NCBI GenBank assembly: GCA_003260075.1
Contig: QLIY01000481.1
Location: forward strand, 43,492 to 107,491
Direction: 5' to 3'
Origin: Phallusia mammillata
Lineage: Eukaryota > Chordata > Ascidiacea > Phlebobranchia > Ascidiidae
Length of the DNA: 64,000 nucleotides
Translations under genes and position numbers: made by a program
Notes under the pieces: generated by a model
What the model saw: only the letters and a program-made list of their open reading frames with translations
Databases searched by the model: none
What the model was told of the DNA's origin: nothing
Shown here: one piece after another, positions 37,201-54,149 of the stretch
Layout: each line of letters opens with the position of its first letter
Numbering within the stretch: the stretch's first letter is position 1

Positions 37201-40200
37201 TTTATAAACCAGATTATGGGTACAGAAAATTAAAGCGCCTTTTCCACAGTTGTAACGCGTTATAAACTCTGTGTTTCAATGGTTTATTTTGTGTGTTTTA
37301 TGTCACCGAACGCATTTTAAACACTCCAAGTTGTGTGGTTTTGTATAAAAACGCTTTGAGTAGTTGCCAATTCACTTAACTACACTGTTTAAGTATTTAC
37401 TCGCATGTCAAGTGTTGTTCACGAGCCTGCTATTGTAATCTTGCCAAAGTCAATACACCCGATGTGTTTTCGATAACCTTCGCAAACAACCAACAAAATG
37501 CATTGACGTCATATGTTTAAACACATGCATTAAATGACGTAAAAACCCAGGCTACGCATGCAGTGTAATTCAAATACTTTAGAGATTTAAGGTTTAGTAA
37601 TGGAACAATAAACACGTTTAGTGGTTTTAAACCTAAACTTCTAATAAAAAGATTAGCTTGGAGAGAATATCTGATGCTTCCTAAAAAGCCATACTGAAAA
37701 ATCATATCACAATCACACCATATAGCAGGGGTGGCCAAACTTTTTTACCAGAGGGCCAAATTTGCAACTGTCTTGCCACTGGAGGGCCGGATTAAATAAG
37801 ATTTACGTAAAATTTGTCGTAACTGGTTGCCATCTTTGTTAAAATATATATTATTGTAGTAGAATAACAATAAATAACACCATCTTGTTTACACTTGTAT
37901 TTAATAAATACAGGCTATGTTAGCTACTTACGTCATGGTTGACAGACTGTTCTAAAAATAACGCTGCAAGGGCATTTATTCTAAAAATAACAACGCTTAA
38001 TTGCCACAAGCTACTGCTAGTAGCAGCCAGCCTGTTGCACTGCTTGTTCACAGTGGTAAATATGGTGCTTGGAAAAAAAACAGACAAGGTGTTTGGCGGG
38101 CCGGATGAAACAGGACTGGGGGCCGGTATAGTAAACATATATCATTTCACCCATCCGAGGCAAAAGCCGACCATTTACGTGCAACAAAGAATTACAGCAT
38201 ATGAAGTACAATCAGCACAAAATTTACAGTAAAGGATTTTGCTGGAGTTTCGAAACCTAATGTGAAGAGGAGCAATTAAAGTTCATTGGATGTAAATTTA
38301 TGTTTCAGACATTCGGTGATCGAGTATTTGGACCTGCTAGCTTTCTTGTTCCCGTTGCAGTCGCTTGTTCAACTTTTGGGGCCGCGAACGGAAGCGCTTT
38401 TACCGCTGGCAGGTAAGGAATGGAAAAGCAACATGCATTTGTTTAATTAAAGTGGATTTCGCTGGACAAATAAAACTCTGATAATACTGTACAGTACAAC
38501 AGACCGATGGGTGACACAATTACGTCAACTATTTTGTTTATATGTTGTAAATGCTTTTGTGGTAAACTCCAACCAACATTCCATCGTACAAAGAGCCCTT
38601 ATCAAACACAACAAACGATTGGTTAAAGCGTTTTCCCTCTAGCTCCCTCTGGCGTGAAGCACTATAAAGCGATTTTTGTGATGGTCTAAAACTTTGCAAC
38701 GTCGAGCACGTTTCATATAACTGATCTATATTTACTTTGGGTGAAATGCTTAGCATCTTTAAAAACTGCTTTCAGAATCACATACGCTGCTGGAAGGAAC
38801 GGACACATGCTGGAAATCTTCTCATTTATCAGTGTGACATGTTACACCCCATCGCCTGCTCTTATGTTCAACGTAAGTTTTTACAGCAGTGTGAGTAATC
38901 CATTTACCTTATGGGTGGAGAAAAAAGCAGTTTGTAAAACAAGCCAAGAAGTTGGCATGTATTCATGTATTAAGTTGTAAAGTCAAGATAACCTTGAAAA
39001 AATCAAAGGCCACTGCCTGAATTGAATATGGTAGTAAGTTACAAATCCAGAATTAAGAGATAGATTGTAAATCGTGGTTTAAGTGTTGAAACAGGTGCTT
39101 TGTAACCTAACAAGAGAATAATTTGTCACATCATGCATAGATTTATTTTTTAAACCCCAAAAATTACATTACAAATAGGAAATGTTTTCGTATCACACTC
39201 AGCCCCCCCCCCCATGTCGCTTTTAACGTCTATTTGGGCCGTTATTTTCACCATTAAATAGGAAATGTTTTCGTATCACACAAATTTTACGCCAACATAG
39301 TAACCCGGGAGGTCAAGCAAAACTGAATTTACCAAATCCTGATTGTGTTTTAATCACAGTCGTTTATCGCTCTGATCATGATAATTCCTAACACATCAAC
39401 CTTCTCAAGTCTGATCGATTACTTCACATTTGCCTCGTGGATCTTCTACGGCTTTACGTTTCTTTCTGTGCTCGTTCTTCGTTACCGAAAACCGAAATGG
39501 AAACGACCATACAGAGTAAGTTAAAAAAATCCCAACATCAGTTTGACAAGGTTCCAAAGACTCTTTCTAATTGTTGTTTTTAATGTTCCTCTCTAATATG
39601 GAGGTTAAAAAATTGTGCGGAATAATTAAACAGTTTAAGTTGTTATAACTTTACTTTTTTTAATCTCGTTGTCTTATCAACTTTATGAGCTACTTTCTAA
39701 ATATTTCAACAATGTACTTCTTCTTTGTCTAGAATCTATGAAAAGTTCCATGAATTTCTGGTTTCAGGTCTTTCTCCCGATTCCAGCCATCTGTTTTATC
39801 GCATCTCTGTATCTCATCATTGCTCCCATTCTCGAGGATCCAGCCCTTGAATATCTCTACGCCGCTATTTTCATCCTAGCAGGACTGATCTTCTACTTTC
39901 CATTCATTTACTTTAAAAAGGTTCCATCGTTTATGGGTAAGACACTTGACATGCAAATACAAGCTTCCCACCAACGCCGAGCAGCGCATCCGCCAAGGGT
40001 TGTGAGTTCTAATCCTTTCCTGGCCCTTTTAATTTCCAGAGCAAGAAACTTGAGCGGTATTGCTCAATCGCAATAGGACTTGTACCAACAACCTATGAAA
40101 AGATACCCGGAAATGAATTTTCTTAGACCAACTTTCCTGCTTTCAAATAGGGATAAAATGCCTAGAACGATTTATTTAGCTTTGTTAGACTTGTTCACTC

Positions 40201-40578
40201 GTGCTTGGAATACAGTAATCCAAGCCGTAACAAATTTAAATTTTCGTGCTCTTTCGTTTCTAAAGAAAATTTAGGAAAAACCTGCGCGTTGGTTGCTGAA
40301 AATTTAACTTATGGGTATTTTCTTGCAGACAAGGTTAACGAAAATTATTGAGCTATATTTTAGGAAACCCTGTTGTTTAGTTGTTGAGCGCGATAAAAAA
40401 GCGTCAGTTTGTTGAAACACATTCCATTACGAATGTTGTTATCTTTTTAGGATCTGTGACCTCTTTCCTTCAACAAACTCTTGAAGTTGTGCCGCCTCCT
40501 GCGCTGCTGGACGAGGATGAAGAAATAGAGAAATCAAAAGAAGAAATGCACTCAGAAAACAAAGTTCACGCATTCTAA
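31979..40578 (+). CDS. b(0,+)AT (SLC7A9)-like transporter, copy B
   Basis: Visible exons: 31979-32065, 32526-32673, partial exon 3 at 34210-34288 (longer copy 35042-35130), 35778-36003, 36428-36472, 36837-36960, 38309-38412, 38776-38872, 39360-39515, 39768-39936 and 40451-40578. Every core exon has the same length and phase as in copy A, so the genes are tandem paralogues. With a normal 243-nt exon 3 the product would be 508 residues. It keeps [20 protein letters not shown] with the heavy-chain cysteine, [21 protein letters not shown] and a C-terminal EVVPPP with an acidic/lysine tail. The 5' two-thirds of exon 3 (TM3-TM4 region) is absent and probably lies in the 91-C gap. An AATAAA at 40955-40960 may end the transcript. 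Substrate range may differ from copy A. Confidence 0.88.
32126..32135 (+). other. poly-C run, probable assembly gap
   Basis: Exactly 10 C. Part of exon 1 is repeated after it (32136-32187), with one silent change. Confidence 0.85.
32700..32805 (-). repeat. second copy of the B-box repeat seen at 14.9 kb
   Basis: It shares ACCCAGGACACTCCC, GGTTTTTTATGTC and GGGCGCGCCAGACCATTCG with the copy at 14925-15060. It starts just after the exon-2 donor of SLC7A9-like copy B. Confidence 0.5.
33143..33152 (+). other. poly-C run, probable assembly gap
   Basis: Ten C. The roughly 170 bp from 32971 recurs from 33153 with several substitutions. Confidence 0.8.
34119..34209 (+). other. 91-C run, probable sized gap that removes an exon part
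   Basis: 91 consecutive C directly abut the in-frame 3' end of SLC7A9-like exon 3. The missing part of exon 3 was not found between 32674 and 34118. Translated, the run gives a meaningless polyproline (or polyglycine) frame. Confidence 0.8.
35032..35041 (+). other. poly-C run, probable assembly gap
   Basis: Exactly 10 C. The 3' part of exon 3 is repeated at 35042-35130 and the following intron matches 34289-35010. Confidence 0.85.
35042..35750 (+). repeat. second copy of SLC7A9-like exon 3 end and intron, probably allelic
   Basis: The copy starts ten bases further 5' in exon 3 than the one after the 91-C gap. It differs by one Thr/Ile change and a few silent sites, and its intron carries many small indels. 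Confidence 0.75.
36597..36790 (+). repeat. tRNA-derived SINE-like repeat
   Basis: It shows an A-box-like TTTGGTAGAACGCGAG, a 5-bp anticodon-like stem (GAGCC/GGCTC) and a B-box GCGTTCGAATCCC, but no acceptor stem and no T33. The tail shares GGCCTGGCGTACT with the copies at 27.4-28.1 kb. Confidence 0.6.
37736..38130 (+). mobile_element. partial hAT-like element
   Basis: It begins CAGGGGTGGCCAAACTTTTT, a hAT end, with GGGCCGGAT-type motifs inside and again near 38100. The matching 3' inverted end is not visible, so it is incomplete or rearranged. Confidence 0.55.
39203..39213 (+). other. poly-C run, probable assembly gap
   Basis: Eleven C. The segment ending TATCACAC just before the run recurs about 60 bp after it. 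Confidence 0.7.
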
Positions 40579-42580
40579 GACTTATATATTTGCATATCTC
40601 AATGTTTTCTGAAGTGGATTCAATTTCCCATTTTGTACAAATTCTGTAAACTATTTAAAACATTGTCATCATCAAATATTTGTAAAAACAAAAGAATATT
40701 TGTATGCAAGCCGATGTGGCTAAAGTCACAAAATACAAACTCTTCGGATTAATTATAAGTTAAAACTTTTCTGTGGAATTAAACTGGTGGTTGTGTTTTT
40801 GTCTGCTATTGTATGTGCAAAAAATGTCCAGTGAGCGTACATATTTAGTGTTTACTTGTTTTGAAAGATGCGATAGCCAACTATCGTTTGTGCTGTAATC
40901 GCCACCACAAGCTTGTTATTGGGTACTTTACTGTTATTTTTTCATGTATACAACAATAAAAGCGAGGCATTGTGGAGACAAACGTGTAGTAAATGGTACT
41001 ATAGCGTATAGAGCGGGGTCGGCCTCGTCTGGATCTCGATTGATCAGTTGAATACAAGATCAGAGAATCTTGCGCACCAGTCTCTGTACACGTTTCTTTA
41101 CAAAACAGCTGACAGCACAGCAGAGGTACGCCAAGCGGTATTACGTGCAGTATTCGAATGAAGGCTACCTATACTTTCGTCTTCACTTTCAATTTCTTGT
41201 TATTTAATCAGTGTAATGAGTGTCGATAGACAAGGGTTTTGCACCTTAGTTTTTGTTGTTGTCTTCTTCAATCAACATGCTTTTTCAAATAGGATGTTAA
41301 GAAACAAAACAAGTCGTTAGGATTTAATAATAACCCTCCCTTGTAAATTTAATGTCTACTAGCAAAAAATCGCAGTCTGATAAAGCAAGCAACTAGGAGT
41401 TAATTGCTATTAGGCTAAAACTTTTGTGAGAAATTACATCATCAGTGCGATTTATAAATTCTAGATACGTGGCGTTAAACTGTACACATGTGCTCTTGCG
41501 ATTGGCTCTTGTACAACATCTACACAAAGACAAAGTCCTATCACTGCACAGGACAAAACATACGGGTGAACCAACTAAACATCAGATAGACAGAAAACAA
41601 GTTCACGTCACTATTTCGCAACACGATTGAATTAGGTTGCAACATATTGTCACTGCCTCGCAAGCTTGAAGCCAGCGAGTCGAAACGAGCTATTTTGGAA
41701 AACAATTGTTGCAGTTGTAATTGGCACAAATTATTATTGCAATCGCTACAGCATCGCTGATGAGTAGTTTTCCTGAAATGTGGTAAAGACAACCTGCAGA
41801 TATACTTTGTTGTAGGGGGAACAAGGTACTAGCTGTATTGAACCCTACAGAAAGGTTGAAAAGCGTTTGAAATATGTAAGTACTGCATGCAAAACGCTGG
41901 CAAAGAAAAGTCGAATTGTTGTAAAAGTTGCGTTGTGACCACAGAAACACTTTTATGAAAGACTTGTAATCTGATAGCTCGTATGGGCACAATCAGTGAG
42001 GTATATAGTAACTATAACCTATGTTACTGAGAGTCTAGATATTTAGTATTGTCCTTTTATAATTTTCTGCGAAGCTTTTCATTGTTTTACAAACTTGTTA
42101 AAATTTGAGCTGAACAATTGATCGCGCATGTACAAATGGGAAGTCTGCATTGCGACAAAAATGATTCTGAGGGAGGGGTGCTGCAAAACGTAGCCTACCC
42201 GAAATGTGTTTTTGCACAACCACAAAAATCAGTTTAAAAGTAAAGTAATTAAAAGTTAGAAAGGTCTGCTAGTTTACGGAGATGCATAAACTAGCAAATG
42301 TCTTAGTACAGATGCGAATTGTTTCACAGTCTGTTACTTTCATTTAGTAATTCATTTTTTTCGAGTTTGAACGCCAAGCTGCTTATGATAAGTGTCAAAC
42401 TGAAAAATCCTGCAAAAAAGTTATATTTTTTTCATTTGTATGCTGAAAGCCTTTCTAAAGATGATACAAATGTATATTGTTTGATGATCCTAAACCAAAC
42501 TTGTAAATTGGAGTTAAGAAGCTTTAACCAAGATGTAGAAATACCTCAGCTGCATTTTGCTCTATATACGCTATTAAGCG
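40579..42580. other. intergenic region
   Basis: Apart from a likely polyadenylation signal at 40955-40960 I see no gene or clear repeat here. In particular no upstream exons of the acyl-CoA synthetase fragment could be found. Confidence 0.5.
40955..40960 (+). terminator. possible polyadenylation signal of SLC7A9-like copy B
   Basis: AATAAA about 380 bp after the stop codon; no closer canonical signal was noticed. Confidence 0.4.
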
Positions 42581-43095
42581 ATGGAAGGGTTTCCACTGAA
42601 GATTAATGACGTCCCAACTGGAGATGAGCTTGACTCCGGACAAAACGGCGAACTGAATGTTAAAAGTCCCTGCGTTTTCAAGGAGTACTTGAACAATACA
42701 AAAGCAACAGACGAGATTAAGGAGACCTCTGGCTGGTTACACACTGGTGAATTTGGATGCTATGATCAGAATGGCGCGGTTTATATCTTTGACAGACTCA
42801 AGAATGTCATTAAGTCCTTTGGAAACATGGCAGTGTTTCCCGTCGAACTTGAAGCAGTTCTTCTCTCTCATCCTGCCGTGGCTGAAGCCGTCGTAGTCCG
42901 CGTCCCTCATCCAGAATATCAGAAAGCCGCAAAGGCGTTTGTTGTAAGAAAAAGAGATGATCTTACAAAAGAAGAATTACTCGAGTTTTTCAACACTCGT
43001 GTCGCCAAATACCAACAACTGTTTGGTGGCCTGACGTTCATTAAAACATCTTGAAAACCGGGCTTGGGAAACCGATAAAAAATGTTGTTGTGTAG
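42581..43095 (+). pseudogene. acyl-CoA synthetase / 4CL-like C-terminal fragment with frameshift
   Basis: The open frame encodes only the C-terminal adenylating domain of an ANL-superfamily acyl-CoA ligase: TGDELDSGQNGEL, SGWLHTGEFG (A7/A8 region), IFDRLKNVIKSFG hinge, PVELEAVLLSHPAVAEAVVV and KAFVVRKRDDL. It stops after FGGLTFIKTS. Shifting by one base restores LKTGLGKPIKN, the family's PKTxSGKxxR catalytic-lysine segment, up to a stop at 43095. The fragment is intronless, lacks about 350 N-terminal residues and has no detectable upstream exons. It is most likely a truncated duplicate; a base error plus distant exons is the alternative. The Asp of the usual HTGD motif is replaced by Glu. Confidence 0.75.
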
Positions 43096-43415
43096 ATCGG
43101 TTAATCAAACAATGGTGTGTATACTGTATATATCGACCAATCTTTGTGCGTTTTCTTCTGCAGTTTTGTCAAATTATCATCCCACTCTGTTTAACTACAG
43201 CAGAGGTTGTCTATAGATAACTTTCGTGTTGGGCACTCAGTAGCTTTTTCCAAGTCTCGAGCTTTGAACACCCATGACAAATAAAGTTTAGCCGATTTGG
43301 AAATAAAGTTGTCAAATCACCATTGCATTCAATATTAAATTTTCCAACTCCCACCAAAAAAAGTTGCTTTATCTTCAAATAACCACGTTTCTTGTCCAGA
43401 ACTGACAAATACACA

Positions 43416-43469
43416 AACCCAACGCACACAAATAATAGCGTTAACCCAACGCACACAAATAATAGCGTT
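43416..43469. repeat. perfect 27-bp tandem duplication
   Basis: Two identical 27-bp units beginning AACCCAACGCACACA lie head to tail. Confidence 0.85.
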
Positions 43470-44164
43470 TACGTTAAACTTGGTTTAAATAATTTAGATT
43501 TTGAAAAAAAGAGAGTAATAACGTCAAACAAATTTAAATTGATTAGAAGACCTGTGTTTCATTTGACTGTTTGGGAAAGATCTTAAGTTCTTAACATTAA
43601 CACAAAACAATGAACAGCTTGTTCAACGACGTGTTTACTTCATGCCTATAACCCACAAATGTATAGTTCATCGTAATTACTGTTATAGGTGCTGAGGACG
43701 GTTTAGGATGTAAAGACACAGAGACCATAATTATATCAGCGACTGCACTCACTGGATGATGATAAGGATAACTTGAAAAGTTTCTTTAAAAAAATGAGCA
43801 AATAGGTCAAAAATGGCGAATAAAAAAATCATTGCATTCAACTGTCACTATAGTGATGCGCGTACAACCAGTTGAGAACCACTAATAATAGAATTCATAC
43901 TATCGGTTAGTTTACGTTAAAACCAATAGTTTCAAGAAGGAACTGATGATGCCACGTTGGCGAAATATATATATATTATATATATCACTTCATTTAAAAC
44001 CGACTCATTCCGTTTAACCACGGATTTTATAATCAATTGGTTTTAATGTATTATAGTTGAAAAGGCAAACAGTGATCGTCAGTTTAAGACACGCTGTTGA
44101 TTTTGATCTATTACTAAAGTTGTCACTTTCATAGGTTAGTTTATGAACTGTTGGCGTTGGTGTA

Positions 44165-44345
44165 CAGTCAATGGTTGGATTCATTTTTCCGCGGTTCTAT
44201 CACAAAAGTCATATATTCCAGCCGGTTGTTACAAAAAGTCCATTGATAGTAACCAATAATACTATCCGGTTCGCTGATCTCATAACATTTCGTGAGACAG
44301 TTCCATATATAACCGGTGCAAACCGGCTGAATCCCACCAATGTAT
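44165..44345 (-). mobile_element. hAT-like MITE, CAGTGGTGGGATTC family, reverse copy
   Basis: The minus strand matches the element at 26439-26615 (GGTGGGATTCAGCCGGTTTG, GAGATCAGCGAACCGG). Its outer ends are eroded. Confidence 0.7.
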
Positions 44346-44958
44346 AGAGCAGATATAATACATGTTAATATAAAGTTAATTTTCACTCCATATAATTATA
44401 TTTAAACGGATCTTTGTTGTTCTGTTACGTAGGTAGTGTTCTGATCTTTTGACCCGTTTGCGTTATTGTACCATCGTAAGGTGTGTAGATCGGAAGCATA
44501 TATGTCTATAGGTCAATTGATCCCATCCCGAAAGGATTCGCGCGACTGCTTCAGGCTAGAGTGGACGCCAATGACAGGAGTGGCTGCTACGTACAGTTGA
44601 AAAAACATCCTAGTTTTAAAATGCGTTTAAATAGAAACTCATTGATGCGTTCATTTCGATAAAACGCTAAGCAGTTTAGTAAGGAAAATTGGTCAGGTAA
44701 TACGCCCTGTCTAGCGTGTTGAAAACTTTTCAGTTAATGCAGAGTTTTAAATGGAAAGAACGTATAGCAATCAAAGGTCATAATTGTAAGTGTTGAAATT
44801 ATATTTTTTCGGTTGACTATACTTGAGCAACACCAACGCAAAGGTAAAGCTAAAACGTCACCAGATTTCAAAATTGTAAGTGTAAGAATATACCAACAAT
44901 AACATAACGTTTTTTTTAGCTACAGTTATATGGACCTTTGCAGTAGACCAAACGCAAA

Positions 44959-46781
44959 ATGGTTAATTCTCAAAACAGCCAAGTATCGGTTACGAAAACC
45001 TATTGCATATCTGCAGTCACGTTGATTACATTGCTGACAACAATTGGATTTCAACTGGTTGCGCTGCTAACGACGGGGTGGCTTCATTTTAGAGTGGGAT
45101 GCCGAAACAGCGGACTAGGAGTTTACGTCGGTCTGTATCAAGCTTGTTCGGTGGGAATTTGTGTTTTGCAGGATCAGGCCGTCAGGTCAACCATTGCCGA
45201 AAATGCCAACCATTTTGAAGGGCAAACAGGTAATTTTTGCCTATAGGCTGATACAAAAAAAGGTGTATTAAAAATATTTGGTTAAAATGATTCCAATAAA
45301 CTGCAAATAAGTGATAGTTCGGACGCTTAAATTTTGACTCTTCTGAAGACTACATAATGACTCTAATACAGGGTCCATTTTAATCGGTTTGATTCCGATT
45401 CGGGTTCGACGCCAAACAAAATATAGGGTTTAACTTCGGGCTTGTAAGACAATGTAATTTATGATTCGGGCACGGTTTGGGTTGACTGCTCAAACCGATT
45501 CGCGGGTTCAGGTTTAGTTCCGGTTCGACAAGCCACATAAAGTAGGTTTGTTTTTGTATCATGCGCATGTATTAGGCTGTTTGTGATGAACAGTGCGGCC
45601 AAACAATATGTTTTATTTTTTCCGTTCCAACCACATTGTTATTTGTTTCATACAGTTCAAGACAAGGTGGCTCTTGTGCTCATCAGCAGCTCTGGAGTGC
45701 TACTTGCAATCGCATTTGTCATCCACTGTATTATTCTGTGCAGACCCAAAGAAAGCTTGGCAAAGTTAGCAGGAATATTCTGCGCCCTGGCAGGTCAGTT
45801 AACGGTTAACTGTTAACCTATACGTTTTAAGAATCTTCTCCAATTAACTTACATCACATCGACCCTCTGCTGTTTTAAGATATTAAAATTTGTATGACAA
45901 ATTCTTTCTAAATAATTGACACTCAATTTGTTTCTAGCAATTCAATTTAAAGTAAAAAAAGTCTTACTTGTTCAGCTGTGCTGGTCTTCTGCGGTTGCGC
46001 AACATGGACAGGTTTCTTGGTTTACGCGGAAATTGCTGATATATGGAATACAACATCCAGCATTTCCTTCTTCATCAGCCTTACCACTTTTTCGTTCTGC
46101 GATTTCAAGTTTAGACTGTTCAAGGACTACACAAGCGATAAACCATTCCCATTGCAGTACAGCTTTTTCTTCGCCTGGATTTCACTGTTCTTTACATTCA
46201 TATGCATTGGATTGTCAAGCAGCGTAAAACAAAGTGAGTGTATTTATGTGGCTGCGCATTTGACACATGTGTAAAAATAACTGCATTCAAAAACAAAACG
46301 TCTTCCATTTCGAACCGATTTCAAGTTCATGTAAAATGTTTCTGTCTCACAATTAGGACCAATTTCGCCAATCAGTTTAATTAAGTAAAAAATAGTCATG
46401 CAATTAAGTTTATGTGTCATATAACCAAGCATAAGTTACTGAATTTCGACAAAGAATGCAAGGCAAAACAGACTACTACGTACCTGCTAGCAACGGAATT
46501 TAAACACATGTTTCACAGAGTTGTCCGCCAGACTAAGCAGTGCACCAATTCCAGTTCCAAACCAGTACAACGTCCACCAAACAACCAACGTCAATTTTGG
46601 AAATGATCTTCAACCATCTGCTCCAACGCAGCCAACAACTTTAAGCGATCAGACAATGACCAATTCTAGCAACTTTATTATGTCACAAAACCTGTACAAG
46701 AACCAAGAGACGGTTCTTAATCCAGCTTTAAACATGGGTAATAATTTACCTCTCAAAAATGCAGATGGTGGGTTGGTTTAA
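44959..46781 (+). CDS. claudin/PMP22-superfamily four-pass membrane protein
   Basis: Four exons, 44959-45229, 45656-45793, 45976-46233 and 46519-46781, join in phase to give 309 residues. Four hydrophobic segments lie near residues 17-40, 95-118, 128-155 and 201-222. The first extracellular loop has the claudin-like order W-(x)n-GLYxxC-(x)3-GxC (TTGWLHFRVGC, YVGLYQACSVGIC). The cytoplasmic tail (about 85 residues) is rich in Asn, Gln, Ser, Thr and Pro. Family members act in junctions or as channel regulators; no specific subfamily could be assigned. It converges with DPM1 on the other strand. Confidence 0.75.
45375..45545. repeat. GGTTCGGG-rich repeat fragment
   Basis: Its interior resembles that of the MITEs at 1537-1753 and 48158-48402 but the terminal repeats are not recognisable. 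It lies in intron 1 of the claudin-like gene. Confidence 0.4.
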
Positions 46782-47691
46782 TGATGGTTTATTAATAACA
46801 GTGCAGTTTATTGTAATATGCATCTGGTAAATTGACTTAACTATTGTTTATAATTCACTGCTTTTGGGCCGTGGTTTATGGAATTTGTGTGGACAATTTT
46901 TGTGTCGAAAACTTTTTGCCTGTATATTGGATGAAAACAAAAGTAGACAAGTTACAGTTTTCATGTTCAAAAAAAGGAAAACGTGTTGGCAGTAGTATTT
47001 TGAGATGTTTTGTTACGAACGATAGTCACGCTAATTGCTGCTTAATGCGTAGTTCTAGGTGTGGACAAATATAAAAGAAACGTAATTCCACTTTGTGTCT
47101 GGTCTGAGCAGCGTTAGTCCATTGGACATGAAAGGTGGCACGACAAAAGATCTGAAAACACTTGCGGCTTTTACTTCTTGGCTAGATTTTTGTATTTATC
47201 TAACATACGTTGTGGAATAAGATGTCACTGATTGACAGTTGAATAAGAGGTTGGACTGATTTTACACGACAAAAACAGACATAAACAAATCAAGTAGTAT
47301 GGGAAATATTTTTTCATAAAATCCTAAAAACCTTTTCGTATGATCACCAATCAAATGCCGACCTAATAATTAGCCTTGCACAACACCTAGAAACTTCAGA
47401 AACAATTTGCTGTTTAAGGTAAATCTTGTATTGCACCCACATAACCGACATACTAAAAATAGTCGGAAGTCAAACCAGAAAATACAGGTACAAAAATGAT
47501 AGAGTTTCTTGTATAGAACCACAAGCTCTGCATGGCCAATGTGGGTCGAATCTATAAGTGCAAACACTCGCGTAGGCACTCAACAACTGCGAAAAGATAT
47601 ATGACTGAAATGCAAGTTCATTTTTTGGAGGAACAAAGGGTTATCTTTCAAGAGTTGCGAAAAATATTGGGATGTTTCGGCGAGAAAGGGA
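46782..47691. other. region between convergent genes
   Basis: It should contain the 3' UTRs of the claudin-like gene and of DPM1. Nothing else was recognised. Confidence 0.45.
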
Positions 47692-53436
<5,745 letters not shown>

Positions 53437-54149
53437 TTTTAGTAAAGTAGGTACAAAATATATTTTGTAAGCCACAAATCTGGAACAACAAACGTCAAAA
53501 TCTGCAACGTTTTCTTTCAGACAAACACCGGTGTACATAGAAATCATATTAATTTGGTCCAAAATTTTACAATTTTTATAAATGCCACTGAAAGGTATTT
53601 TGCTAATGTACAGCTTTGAAAAGCCAAAAATTAACAGAATACCACAAACATTATGAGTAACACAAAAGTATATTCAGTTGCCAAATTATGCATACTTCGA
53701 AAACAATTCTAAAAAAAATAAAAAATGTACACAAAAGGTTGTTTATAGTTTAATTTACAATCACATAAACTAGAACCGTTTAGAAAGCCTTAATTAGGCT
53801 GTTTGTCCAAATTGAACTATACGGAGTAATTTTTGCACTTTTATGTTTTAAGTAAACTTGTAAAGAGTGCAATTACTAACAATAATGTTTTTGCGAAAAT
53901 TAATTATAATTTTGCAACGCACGGTTGTCGATAGTTTGTTTAATGCATGAGCAATCAAGCGTAACGAACATTTATCACGCTGCTTCCGAATAAAAATAAC
54001 AATTGTATTGTATTGACTTAATTTATAGCAAATTTGCCAAGAAATTTGTCAATGTGACTTATGTAAGAATGTAAGATACCTGAAACATGTTTATCAAAAA
54101 GTGTTTTGTGTTTAGGTATTTGATATTGTGCTTTGTTTGATACAAACAA
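53437..54149. promoter_or_regulatory. shared ZC4H2/CMTR2 divergent promoter region
   Basis: About 710 bp separate the two divergent start codons. No TATA box or named site could be assigned. A TTTAG at 54111-54115 about 35 nt before the CMTR2 ATG could be a trans-splice acceptor. Confidence 0.4.

Larger units (their letters stand above)
43096..44958. other. intergenic region
   Basis: No coding sequence recognised. It holds a perfect 2 x 27-bp tandem repeat (43416-43469), a TA-rich microsatellite near 43966-43986 and a reverse-oriented MITE at 44165-44345. Confidence 0.5.

Noticed and set aside
45916..46227. 103-codon frame overlapping the claudin-like gene
   Set aside because: It is in another frame over exon 3; the spliced frame has TM segments and matching phases.
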